Positions 11,990-23,593 of a stretch of 64,000 bases of DNA are shown piece after piece. Source of the DNA: Davidsoniella eucalypti (lineage: Eukaryota; Ascomycota; Sordariomycetes; Microascales; Ceratocystidaceae); the NCBI GenBank assembly GCA_004009845.1, contig RMBW01000025.1:275249-339248 (forward strand), read 5' to 3'. The notes below the pieces were generated by a model. It saw only the letters and a list, made by a program, of their open reading frames with translations, made no database searches and was not told the DNA's origin. The stretch's first letter is position 1; every line of letters begins with the position of its first letter. A program made the translations under genes and the position numbers.

Positions 11990-13738
11990 TCTGCTGGTTC
12001 GTGTGTGTGTGGTTTCGAGAGATACCGACAGATTGGGGTGTAAGTGACAGGAAAAGAACGACAAGAAAGAGTGACTTGTAGGTACGCAGCGTCAAGCGTG
12101 ACCGTTGTATTAATAAAACTTGGATCGCGAATACAAAAGCAAGTGGCAAGTGGTATCGAAACAGACTGCGAGGGAAGCGACGTCCTGGCTATATTATGTT
12201 CCTATATTATATATGGTGTTGCAACACCCCCTCTCCACCCGAGAGCGTTACCGCTTGATCACCAACAAACTACCTTCAAAACTCTATATTAAGTTCCAGA
12301 CTTGGAAAGTCTGGACATCATTTCGTCGCTAAGTTCCTCAAGGTCCTTCTCCTGAGCAGTGCCTTACAAGTCCTGGAAGAACCAGAAACTCCGGTATCTT
12401 GGCTACACTCTGTTATACCGGGCGGTAGTGCAGACATAATTTTTCCCAAGGAGGAAATAAAGACAGAAAGAGATCGGCAATCCGAGTATAGAGGATAGGA
12501 GGTTCCTGTAACCAGCTAATCATAGGGTGATCGAGGACCCTGAGACATTCGTGGTCAACATCGTGCTGGTACGAAAGGATGTTTACTAAAAAGCCATACA
12601 ATCCATACAACCCATAACGACCCATACTGTAGAGTTATCTCCTCTAGCTTGGGCAAGACCGATCCGGTTGGTTAGACAAAGCCTCGCTCTAGTCTTTTAA
12701 GGTTACCTTGAAAAAGACGATCGACATGCCTGACATGTTGCCATGCGTGTCATGGGTAGCGTACATCCCGTATCAATGATCAATAAAGCAGGCATCCATC
12801 TGCCCGTCTGTCTGGGAGTAGAAGCAACGGCTGCCAGACATATCTAATACCACACATGCATTTAATGGTACATGATACCGGCAGCAAATGCGGTGAATAG
12901 TATAGTAGCTTCAGGCACTGGCTGGCCGGGTTCAGATTAGACGAAAGAGGAGCCATGATGCGAAGGCCGTCGTTGTTCGTTGTTATTTGTACAAATAGTT
13001 CTTTTAGTTCGACTTTGGCCCAACTTCTGGCTAGGTCGGCCCTTTTACTCTTCTACTCTTCTACTCTGGTGGTAGTATATGGCCTGGTATGAAACCTAGT
13101 AAACCGCTTCATTCTACCATTTTGGGATGGCTTGTTGAAACGCGGGATTTGTCCTGTCTTTCCTGTCGAAAAACGCCAACCCCGAATTGGGATTGAATTG
13201 ACATTTAAAGTCTTGCGCTAGGTTGACAATAGTAAATCTGCCAGAGCCAGACTGTACGATGGAAAATGATGCATGGGGCCTGTACATCTGTAGTTTAGTT
13301 TTTGGTACCTGAGGCACATGTTTCTATTCTATTCTATTTTTATTTTTTACTTTTCCTCTATTTTCCGTCTTGTTTCTCCATAAAACTTCTGTCCACACAC
13401 AGAAAAAGTCACAGCCGTGCCTTATTACCCGGGGTTTAGCCCCACAGCCTTTTCATCGAATCTCCAAAAAAACTTTCCCAACCTTCCCTCCTCTTGCAAA
13501 ACTCTGTCTTTGCTTGTCTTTTCTCGCCTCTTTATCCCGCATTTCTCACCACGTTTTCTTTTCATCATCATATTTCTTTTTTTTGCTTTTTGTTCCTCTC
13601 CTTTAATCCAACTACCAACACTTGAGACTGGTTTCGTCTCTTTATTACTTCAACCCCCATCCCCTGCGACGTCGGCTTTTCTTTCTTTCTCCCAATAAGA
13701 GCTTTGTGCGAGCTTCACGCGCTACACAGTACCCCGCG
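11990..13738. other. Intergenic region with pyrimidine-rich leader of the LSM14 gene
   Basis: No gene is supportable in 11990-13300. From about 13320 to 13738 the plus strand is strongly C/T-rich, typical of a long fungal promoter/5' leader before the ATG at 13739. ORFs in this stretch reflect the skewed composition. Confidence 0.5.
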
Positions 13739-15579
13739 ATGTCTGAATTTCTTGGGTAAAACCTCCTCTTTTCTGGTCCTTTGATCCCCAATCATTCAGA
13801 TGCTAACTGCAGCATCGCAGATCGCGTATCTCTCTCATTTCCAAGAGCAATATCAGGTAAGCCATCAATCACTCGACCCACTCCATCTGCGCGTCAAAGC
13901 CACGTTGCTAACTCGTGTTTTTTTTTCAAAGATATGTAGGAACTCTACATGAGATCAACTCGGAAGAATCCACTGTTTCTCTCGAGAATGTCCAGTCTTT
14001 CGGCACTGAAGGTCGTGGTGATGGCTCTGCTGTCGGCCCCTCCGACCAGGTCTACGAGTACATCGTCTTCCGTGGCAGCGATGTGAAAGATCTTCGTATC
14101 GAGCAGCCTGCTGCTCCTCAGCCTCCACCTGCTGCTGTGCCGAATGACCCCGCCATCCTTGGTGTAAGTTCCATATGCATATGTCATTTACCCCTTTCAA
14201 AGACTGTATTCTATTATGATGAACCATTGCGGATGTAAAACATCTAGTCGGAATTGCGCAAACAATACCATGTCGAGATTTCCGCTGCCTTCCTTCTGAT
14301 ACAGAATCAATGTCTTTTCATCTGCTTATTACAACAATAAATGCTTGTGTTGATCATTGGCTAACATTACTTCAAGGCTCGTCCTCGTCCTGATGCTCAA
14401 GGCTCTTCTGGTATTTCTAGCCAAAGGCCACCTCAACCTCCAGGTGGTCCTGGCTATGGTTATAATCAGTTCTACGGCGCCCCCAACAACTGGGGTCGTG
14501 GTGGACCGATGCCTGGCCCTAATGGATACCCTGGAATTCCCTACCCGCCTCCTAATGGTTGGGGTCCTGGTGGCCCTGGAAACTTTCCTCCTGGCCCTGG
14601 TGGCCCGGGAGGACCCGCTCCATGGGGAAATCACCCGTACCCCTCCAACATGGGCCCCGGTCCCAGCGGCCCCGGTCCTATGAACGGACCTCCTCCCAAT
14701 ATTCAGCAGTCTTCCAAGCAAACTGGTCCTTCTGGTGATAAGAAGGACCAGTCTGCTGAAGCGGCGGCCTCTTCTAAGCAGATATCTGGCTACAAAGGCC
14801 CTCAACATCCTCGCGGTGCGGAGTCTGTCAACAACAAGCCTAAGCCCACCGGTGTCACCCCCGCTGTCCCTCTTCAGCAGGCCGGCCAGCCTACCCAGAG
14901 TTCTACCAATAAGTTCCAGCCTCCTGCATCGCACAGCGACGTTTCTCAAAAGACCAATGCTGCTCCCACGGATGCGGCCATTAATGATGCGACCGAGGCC
15001 GCTAAGGCTGCTGTTGCCCTGGCCATGGCCAAACTCAATGCCAACACTGAGCCGTCTGTTGACAACCTTTCCAAGAGGGTCAATGATATGCGTGTGAACG
15101 CCGTTAACCGTGGCTCATACGGCCCTCGCGGTGGTCGTGGTCATGGAAACGGGGGTCGCCCGCATCACAAGATTGAAGTCCCTCAAGAGGATTTCGATTT
15201 CGCTTCTGCGAATGCCAAGTTCAACAAGGACGAGATCAAGTCAGCTGTTGATGATTCGCCTATCATTGAGAAACTAGAGGCTGCCCGTACCACCGATACT
15301 AATGATACCTCGATGTACAACAAGAAGACATCGTTCTTTGATAACATTAGTAGCGAAGCCAAGGAACGTGCTGCCAACGGCGGACAAAAGCCTGGCGGCC
15401 GTGAGTGGCGTGGCGAGGAGCAGCGGAAGAACATTGAGACCTTCGGCCAAGGTAGCGTTGATGGTGGCTACCGAAACTACCGTGGTCGTGGACGCGGCGG
15501 GTTCCGTGGCCGTGGCCGTGGTGGCCAGAACCGTGGCGGGTACCAGAACCGTCAGCCTCGCGGCGTCACTGAGAACTAA
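13739..15579 (+). CDS. LSM14/FDF-domain mRNP protein (Scd6/Sum2-like)
   Basis: CDS join(13739..13755,13821..13856,13932..14163,14377..15579), 495 residues. Family members bind mRNA and decapping/translation factors, repress translation and build P-bodies in the cytoplasm. The LSM14 domain covers about residues 1-85 (begins MSEFLG, later RYVGTLHEI and VYEYIVFRGSDVKDL). A Pro/Gly/Asn-rich linker follows, then the DFDF motif QEDFDF (about 365-370), an FFD box with SFFDNISSE (about 414-422), a TFG box around ETFGQGS (about 449) and a C-terminal RGG region (GFRGRGRGG). The first two exons are only 17 and 36 nt; all three introns have GT-AG ends and CTAAC branch points, and splicing rebuilds the SRISLISKS segment of the Sm-like fold. 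It stands alone, downstream of the redox gene. Confidence 0.94.
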
Positions 15580-16823
15580 GTTTTCTCTTTTTATTATTAC
15601 CTTGTTATGCCATGTTGGGCAATTTGGCTTGGTATGCTCGGGAGTAATCAGAACACCTGATTACGTTTCGATTGGCATAGCATATGATGCCCTTCTACAC
15701 ACTTTTAATGTCGCTTGTTTTGTTACTGTGGCCACCTCTTTTACATTATGGTTATCTACTCCCAGCGCTACTAGCAATAGAGCTCTACAGGATGTGCTAT
15801 CTTGATATTGCCCTCTGCTTTTTCTGACATTGGACATGGGTTTTCCCGTTCGTCTTGTACGTTTCTTTCTAGCGTTTTTTTGCTTTTTTCTTGAAACATA
15901 AAGTCTATGTCTAGCATAGACAATTAAACGAAAATGCGCTTGATGGTAATATTTCATTCAACGCCATTCATTCGTTTATCGAGATTTTCCAGCATCATGT
16001 CACGAGTTTCCTATCTCATGGTTATATTTTTTTCTTGCTTTTGCGTTATATTGTTTGGAGTTACTTGCTTTACCGGGTATGTATGTTAGTCCACTAGGAA
16101 CCGTTGTTCAATTGGGGGATTTTATTATTCATTTCGAGGACTTTGCAGAGTCTTCAATATTTTTTTCTTTCTTTTTTTTTTATACTATTTAGGCGGAAAA
16201 AGCCTTTGTCATAGCCAGTTAAGATGGCGTCATGGCATTTCAATGATAACTCACATATCCTCTGTCCTCCCCTAAAATTTCTTAAATTTGTTCAACGTGA
16301 TGACCATACTTGATTTCGATGAGAATATTTGGATGCTGGTAATATTTTAATACAAATTCATGACCACATGACAATGGATCAACCTATCGAGCAATCGACT
16401 ACCTAAACTAACAGGAGTCGATGTAAATCCACCCGCTAAATCTCTTAGCTTGAAAGGTGACATAAGATTGTCTCGATGAATTTTCAGAAATCAATGACTC
16501 CTTGTTGTGTGGATAGGGTATTGTCTATGGTAATGTGAAACAGTCTTCATGAGAAAACCTTTGATAGACGTTTGCCCTTCTAGTAGAAGAAGAAGTGTAG
16601 TGGGTCCTTCTTTTTCCCACAAGAACATGAATCTGTAAAGTTTGCATGGTGTAGGCGAAGGTGGTAGTCCACAAAGTCTCCGTGATGTGATCGGGCGGCC
16701 AGCAGCCGGCCCAGTGTCTTCCTTGGGAGAGACAGTTCAAAGGGGGTCCTGAGGTTTGCAGAGAGTCCCAGGTCCTGGTAAGTTGTCGGGGCAGAGGATG
16801 TCCATCAGTCGGTGTACTCTTAG
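15580..16823. other. Intergenic, 3' flank of the LSM14 gene
   Basis: T-rich sequence with no supportable gene. The first few hundred bases are probably 3' UTR. This stretch is the boundary between the conserved gene block and the repeat-rich compartment. Confidence 0.5.
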
Positions 16824-18765
16824 ATGGATGTTGTTTACTTCCACAGAGATACAATCCAAATTCCAGTCACAGAAATCATTAACGCCTATCTAAAAGCCCA
16901 ACCTAGTGTTGTCACCGATGATGAGGCTGGTGCCGTTACTGACTCAAACGATCCGGCCGCCTTGGAAAATATTGTCTTCACCAGCAACCTCCGCTTTACA
17001 GATGATTTTATAGCATATTTGCAGAATATTTCAAGGCAACTTGGCATAGATGCTGCTTCTGCTTTGGATGCAGACCCACCACGCGATCCAATGATACAAT
17101 TTGCTACAATTTCATCGACTGCCCAAGAACCACCGAACAGTCTATCTAATGACTTTCACGTAGGACCTTTACCTGAATTCAACCCCCAAAAGTGAAGGGC
17201 ACAATCACCACCTGCTGGCAGCGAACAACGCCCGTCAAAATCCAGTTCACCTACTCGACCATCTTTTGCAGATACAACATGTTTCAAGAGACGGTTCGAG
17301 ACACATGAGAGAAAGCTGTTTGTCATAGAGTTCAAGGCAGCCCACAAAGCCTCACCAGAACAAGTGGACCAGATTCTTAGGTCTAATCAAGACAGTTCCA
17401 TTTTTCGTGATGTCATAGCATCCTCACAGTTGCAGACGGATGCTGACTCGGGTGAGCAACAAGTCGGCATTTCTAAGGTCGTTTCAAGATTCTTTGTCCA
17501 AGCTATTTGCCAAGTATACCATTATATGACAACTGGGGGCATGTTGTATGGATATCTAGCAACTGGTCAAGTCATACTTCTTTTGCATATTGACAAGGAA
17601 GACCCGGGACTATTGCATTACCGTGTCTTTTCATATGACCAAAGCACTCCCGATATTCCCTTTCAGGATGCCAAGGTTCTAGTACCAGAGATAAGCCCTA
17701 CCGAAGACATTCGCAATTCCATCAAACAAACTCCCTTAGCCCTCGTTTCTACTCTAGCACTACTTAGCCTTCGACAGCCTATACTAAACGAAGATCAGTT
17801 GGCAAATCGACAACTGCAACTTGTTACTTGGCCCAACTTGTACCCTACCGGAGAAGATGATGTTCGTGATGCTCCCCAGACAGCATTACCATCATTGAAA
17901 AACTCGCCATTGCCGGACTTTTCCAAATCTCTTCTTACCAGCCGCACCAAAGACAACATCATTCGCCAACCTGTAAAGAAAGCAGTCAAAAGAGCACCAA
18001 CTGACAAATGTAAGCCTTCTACTCTGTTAAGCACTGGCCCTAGCTCAACAAAGCCAAAGCCCCATGATAAATTCTGCACTCAAGAATGCCTTCTGGGTCT
18101 CCAGAAGGGGCACTCCATTGGATGTTCAATGTCCCAATTGGGAGTTACACCAGGCCGCTGTCAAGTCAAGCTTTGTGGGAGTGTATTTCCACCCTATAAA
18201 CATGGCAGAGTTGTGTGTGGTTATTAAAAGCCAGCTAGACACTGACCTGGGCTCATATTGCCAAGTGACCTCAGCACAGGGGTTCATTGGGTCCATCGTC
18301 AAAATCACTGCACACCCTTATGGGTATACATTTGTAGGCAAAGCTGTTGTAGATGTATGCCTCCCCATTATCAAGTATGAGTTGCAAGTGTATGATCGGT
18401 TGTACAGCTTGCAGGGCTCCATTGTGCCAGTATGTTTAGGCTACGTTTCGCTGGAAAAGAATCTCTGTATAAATTTTCAAATAAACAGACATATTCTTCT
18501 AATGTCATACTCGGGCCGACCAGTGGCCAGTCTAGAGGAGACTAATGTTGATTTCTTGGAATCGAAAATTCATGAGCTAGGAGTTGACCACGGTGATATT
18601 AGAGAGCCGAACGTTTTATACCACGAACAGTACAAACGACATATGATCATCGACTTTGATCGTTCCCGTTTATATCCGCTAGAACCAGAAAATCATCCCA
18701 AGAGAAGCGGCCAGGACGACATAAGCAATGAGGAGGTTCAAAACAAGAGGCCTCGCCATCAATAA
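16824..18765 (+). pseudogene. Broken protein-kinase-like gene with N-terminal E-x-K segment
   Basis: One reading frame from ATG 16824 is broken by an in-frame TGA (17193-17195), continues in the same frame, then shifts by one base near 18100 and ends at 18765. The first half contains VIEFKAAHK (17322-17348), resembling the E-x-K core of PD-(D/E)xK nuclease-like domains. A conserved FCTQECLLGL element lies just before the shift, and its continuation RRGTPLDVQCPN is in the next frame. The second half is kinase-like: a Gly-containing loop, VGKA, catalytic loop HGDIREPN (about 18589-18612) and IDFDRS in the DFG position. Many filamentous fungi carry such kinase-like genes; assignment near the FunK1-type group is inference. 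A sequencing error could explain the shift but hardly both lesions. Confidence 0.75.
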
Positions 18766-19749
18766 GCCTTGAATAATCAGAGTAGACTTTCGGATTTTCA
18801 TTATTTCTTTGTTTGTTAAGGTTAGGGAAGGATTTTTACATGTCTGTCTATCTATCGTTTGAATTTTATAAATGTATAAACTTTCACGTACAGGGCTATC
18901 CAACCACTAGGGGTAGCCACCTTTGAACTGAGACATATCCTACTGAATATGCCAAGATATAGAGCATGATAAACTACTTTTGATTTTACATTTCAACTTT
19001 TGTCTTGAGGGCCGCATGTGTTTCTTTGCACTGTTTTTTCACTTGTGTTATTTCGTTACGTTGTTGTTATAGTTTTTGCTTGTTTTATTGCTACTTTTAG
19101 AGAATCTGATATGAAAAGATACGGCGTCAGTCTCGGATTGACTGACTTGAAAGGCTTATGCTATAAAACCGGGCTGTAGAAGTGCCAGTTTTGTATATTG
19201 GCAGAGTGCGTAAATATTGGTGAATTTCAGTCAAGAAACAATAAGCTATTATATTTCTTTCTATTGCCAATAGCTCTATGCATTTAGCGATGCTTCTTCT
19301 TGATGACTGTCATTTCACAAATCGAGTATTCTAAGGGACATATAAGAATTGTTCAAGGTAGAGACTTCGGCCCCATAATCTACGTGTAGGATGGGGTCGA
19401 CTTGAAGAAAGTGCATTCATCAGAGTCATTCATATATATTTGCCCTTGGTCGTTTTAGCCAAGGTCTTGAAGGCAATATTTTGAACGTTAATTGTCTTAA
19501 GGAAGCTCTAGGCTGAATAGTCTTAAATATGAGAATTTGATCTAGATGTTAAGCCCCGAACGAGGGGTGATCATCTGGTGGCCCTTCAGGGCGAGGTTTT
19601 GTGTGTACATATTTGTAGATATAGAATTAAAAATAAAAATAAAACTAATACAATGGCGCTATCTAGTCACTTGCGGTGATAAAAGCACAACGACGGACTT
19701 CCGTCACCACGGGTTGAGTATCCGGAAACTCCAAAGAAGCTATTTACAT
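18766..19749. other. Intergenic, nothing recognised
   Basis: AT-rich sequence after the kinase-like pseudogene. I see no gene, RNA or clear repeat. Confidence 0.4.
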
Positions 19750-20165
19750 TCTAAAAATATAAACGGACTGCTCTCCGGACTTCCGTTGGGTTGAGGCAGA
19801 GATCTAGCTCTATGTTGCGCAAAAAGTGATGTGTGGAAAGAGGACAGGTCCAAGTCCTTAGAAAGGTCTCCACGGTTGAGGAGATGATTTGCCAGGAGGT
19901 CCATCTTTTCCAGAGGGGAGGTAGCTGTCGTGTCGTTGTCTTGGAGTGGGAGAGTTGTTGGGATGCCTCCATCTAGCTATTTTCCATAAGCTTTTAGGGT
20001 TGTTGGCATCCGCGATTTTTTGTTTAAAAAGGATCCCTTTGCACGCCTCACAGCGTTTTGGATATTCTTTTTTGTGGCAAGAAGGGTTTCGAGGCGAAAG
20101 CTCGATGTGACGAGTGCGTCTTTGTACTCTCCAATGGCTTTCTTGTACTCTTCATTCCACCAAAG
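19750..20165 (-). mobile_element. LINE ORF2 fragment (linker before RT)
   Basis: The minus strand encodes WWNEEYKKAIGEYKDAL, then a basic KKNIQNAVRRAK segment, and after an in-frame TAG a stretch ending in PLEKMDLLANHLLN. This pattern matches the linker between the endonuclease and reverse transcriptase of Tad1-like fungal LINEs. No RT core follows; both ends are truncated. It differs from the corresponding part of the element at 58.4-63.8 kb, so it is another family or a distant copy. Confidence 0.65.
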
Positions 20166-21036
20166 TACCCATAGTAGAGTAAAGGTGTGAGAGTTAGCTA
20201 ATGCCATGAATGCCCACGATAAATGAGATATATGACATGGCATCACTCAAGAATTATCCACAATAGCTGATAGACAAATACTAGAACACAAAGTTTGGCT
20301 GAAACGTATAGTCTCACGGGAATCGATATAGGTATGGCTAAATATAAAAGACTACAGATGACTGTCAGGATTATGAGCACTTTTATTCAACTACTATAGT
20401 GAATTGATGTGCTCAGAGTTTTTTTAGTTTGGTTGAAAACATCAGAGGTTTAGTCTGCCTTTGCGGCTGTCTGGCATTTATTGAGAGGATAAAAGGATAG
20501 CCAATTGGGAGGCCCAACTAGCAAAGTTGTTAGTTCCTATCAATCCACCGATTTTAGTCTATTTGATATACTTGAAGTAGTATAAAGATTTGGAAGTCTG
20601 ATAAATTGCTCGGGACTTGGAAAATCTTCATACTCCAACTTTATCAAATACATACAATTTGCAACATGTGCAGATTGTTCCATTATTAGTCATTATTGGT
20701 ATCAACATTGTGACAACCAACAATTATTTCCATCTTCTTACTATTATATCGTCCTTCTACTATAAGGATAACCGTAGCTGGACTAAGTAGTATCCCTCAG
20801 ACAGCCTGACACCAACCCACTAAGGTTACACAAGTACCGCAAATAACCCACCTATTGGAAATATATAAACTGATCACGCCACCTTCACTGTGTTTCGTAT
20901 CAATTCCTCTCTCCAAGTTCATTGACGTCAGTCTTCTTTCATTATACTACTGACGTTTCCTTACTTAAATACATCATATCTTACTCCTGTGTGTAAGCTG
21001 TGTACTTCTCATTTCCTACTATGTGTCAGGACTCTG
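20166..21036. other. Intergenic, nothing recognised
   Basis: AT-rich sequence between two LINE fragments; no supportable feature. Confidence 0.35.
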
Positions 21037-21676
21037 CCCCTTCTACCTGTCCGGGCAGTTAGGATCCGTCCCACCGTAGATCTGTGCTGGTCTTTGAACC
21101 AGTCCACCTTCTAGACGGTCTTTGTTTCAAAGCGAACCCCAAGGTGCTTTCTTGGCTGGCACTCCGCTATCCATGACTTGAAGTCGGCATTTAGCTGTGC
21201 GTTTTTCCGTCCGCGGGCGGAAGCAAGGGACATATATATATATGGTCACGGTTGAGGTCAACAAGCTTAGTATTGCTTGTACACCATTGTTTCGCCAACT
21301 TGTCAACTAGCTCATTGCCAGGAATATTAGTGTGTTCTGGGGCCCATCTGATGCCACCGACCGCTAGTTTTAGGTGCTCGGTGCCTCCTTTCCACTCATG
21401 GAGTAAGCTTCGGATCTTGTTGACCGCCTCTTGAGAGGTTCCATTCTTACCAGCCCTATTGGAGATGCGTTGTGCAACACCTAAATTGTCAAGGCACAGA
21501 TATAGACTGCCTGCATCGGGAGGAGCATGCTTGATGGCCGCTTGGACTGCATTGTCTGCAGCAATAGCCTCTGTGTCGGCCACTTCTCGTAAAGAGCCAC
21601 ATAACCCTAGACCTTCACAGAGTTTGATGCCATCAAAAAAGACTGCCCAACCTGCCCCTGTTCTGCCCTTCTCATC
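21037..21676 (-). mobile_element. LINE RNase H fragment
   Basis: Near-identical to part of the LINE at 56155-58177 (compare 56382-57018). The minus strand encodes the RNase H core starting at SRDEKGRTGAGWAVF, with the acidic-residue context DTEAIAADNAV and LCLDNLG, and a late NELVDKLAK. An (AT)n expansion near 21234-21242 separates the C-terminal part. It lacks both the upstream RT and the downstream zinc knuckle, so it is truncated at both ends. Its upstream edge abuts the broken monooxygenase gene directly. Confidence 0.85.
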
Positions 21677-21683
21677 ACGAGAA

Positions 21684-22321
21684 CTATTGGAGATACTTCT
21701 CGGCTTGGGCGTAGCAGCGGTTGTGGGTAATGGGCGAGTCAAGGCCGATAGCTTTGAAAGCGGATTTCTTCCACGAAGTTATGATGCTCCAGCCGATACG
21801 GCCGTTGGTTAGGTGGTCGAGAGTGCCGAAACGCTTGGCTAGGAGGAACGGCGGCTCGAAGGAGGTCGATGCTGTAATGCCGAAGGTGAGGTTCTTCGTC
21901 ACAGCGGCCATGGCCGAGATAGGCTAGAGAAGGCGAATGTTGGTATAAGCAAACTCAATGAACATAAAATAATAAAGGGGCCTTTTTATGATGGCAGGAT
22001 CTGTTACGGACACATCCATACTTCCCTGGTACGTATCGTAGCCACCATAAGTATCGGCTAGGAAGAGGGCGTTGATGCCACCCTTGTCCAGTATATTAGC
22101 TAGGTTAATCCAAAAGTCAAGTTTGTGTTTATCAGCCGGGTCTTCGGGACGCTATTTTAGTGCGTATGCAATAACCAATTTTTATCAGGAACACCGTCAC
22201 GTACCTTCCATTGGCCGGGTGATAAGTGGCTAATAGTCGACATATCGAAGGCATTGAGAAGAACCTTCTTGCCTAGTGGCTTTTGAGAAGCCGAGGTGGT
22301 ATTGGAAGCTTCAGTAGCCAT
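21684..22321 (-). pseudogene. 5' part of a luciferase-fold flavin monooxygenase gene (copy A)
   Basis: Resembles the NtaA/SnaA/DszA group of FMNH2-dependent monooxygenases. Exon 1 (22205-22321, start ATG 22321) encodes KKVLLNAFDMSTISHLSPGQW; the intron has GTACGT and ATAG ends. Exon 2 (about 21990-22151) contains INALFLADTYGGYDTY and ends VTDPAI. Exon 3 (from 21923) contains MAAVTKNLTFGITAST and LDHLTNGRIGW, and stops in YAQAEKYLQ at the LINE RNase H fragment. Intron 2 has a normal acceptor (CTCTAG) but no GT donor where exon 2 should end. The C-terminal two thirds is missing. The donor loss and truncation mark it as dead. Confidence 0.8.
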
Positions 22322-22735
22322 AGTAAAATGGATAGTATGTGGATAAAGAGTTGTGGCTATGGTTCAAGATTCGTGATGTAGTACAAGAATGCCAAGACTT
22401 TTAGCTTAGGGTCGGTTTGTATTGTTTAGAGAAACAAGATAGACTTATGAACAGCGGAAATAGGCTATTCATATATGTCTTCAATGCAAATTATCTCACT
22501 TCATGCTACGAACAGAGAACCAGCAATGCAGTGCTGCACTCTTCATCACCTAGGTGAATTGTAGACTGGCGACATTGTCATTTGATACAGTCCAGTCACA
22601 TTAGCTATAATATAGCAAGTTGACGAAGTAGCGATCATGGTCATGGCGTACTTACTTATACTAGCTATGTTTGCAGTACATCATCTGAATATGCCATCGC
22701 ATGCAATGATGGCGCAGCTCGTTGCATTTCAACCA
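22322..22735. other. Upstream flank of monooxygenase copy A
   Basis: Likely former promoter of copy A. A short ORF at 22637-22837 has no supporting feature and was not called. Confidence 0.35.
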
Positions 22736-23301
22736 TCTACTATCGCCAAGTTTCTGATAAACCCTAACTTTATGGAAAACCCAAAGAAGGCGAGATTAGT
22801 ACAAATCCCCTTTTTTTCTGCTCACAGACTCGCGTAGGACAAATATAGTTAGGCATTGTTGGAGCAACAGGCCAAATGCGGCAAAAGTGAGGCTTAACTA
22901 GTGAGAACTACCGTTAAGTAGATTAGCGGTTAACTGGTGTTGTAGACATCTCATACTATAGCCCCTAAACTCAGAAACATGTAAAATCAATCTGATTATA
23001 GTATCACTTTACTATCTCTGACCATCATCATTTTCTTGCTTTGGATATAAACTCCGATTGCCCGGAAATACAAGTACGGTCGTGATAGTTGTCGTGTGTA
23101 CTAACCGTGCCAGAGCCTCGCTTTCGGCATGTCCAGAGGTCTAACCTTATACAGACTTTTAGGACTTCAATAAAATTAGGACTTTAGCTATCATGTAGTT
23201 TTCTTTAATAAGAAGGTCATCTGTAAGAATGGCCTGACTTGGCTACTAGGCCGATTGAACGTCATTTATAGGACTTTCATTTCAAAATTGGCCACAGCAG
23301 T

Positions 23302-23310
23302 CTATAAAAA
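23302..23310 (+). promoter_or_regulatory. TATA box of left-arm ORF
   Basis: CTATAAAAA followed by GGCG, about 285 bp before the ATG at 23594. It is conserved in the right arm, and a T-rich leader follows in both. Confidence 0.5.
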
Positions 23311-23593
23311 GGCGTTGCAGTCCTAATTTTTTTTTCTTTTTTCTTTCCATCTTTCATCACCATCGATTCATTGACTTACAGTCTATTCTTGATATAACCA
23401 GCTTTATTGATTAAAATTATACCTTCTTCTTCCTATTTTCTCTTACAAGATTAATCATCTTGTAGTTTGTCAACTCGCTACCTCCCAACAACATCATCTT
23501 TTTATAATCCACTTTGAAATTTGACCTAGTATGTATCTCCCATTCTTCTGGCTCTATATCTGTGAATCTAACATCATTGAAGACGATTTCATA

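Noticed and set aside
14329..14949. 206-codon Arg-rich minus-strand ORF inside the LSM14 gene
   Set aside because: Composition is the complement of the Pro/Gly-rich linker; no independent evidence.
22637..22837. 66-codon plus-strand ORF next to the left arm
   Set aside because: Composition not protein-like, overlaps the arm edge, not kept open in the right arm.
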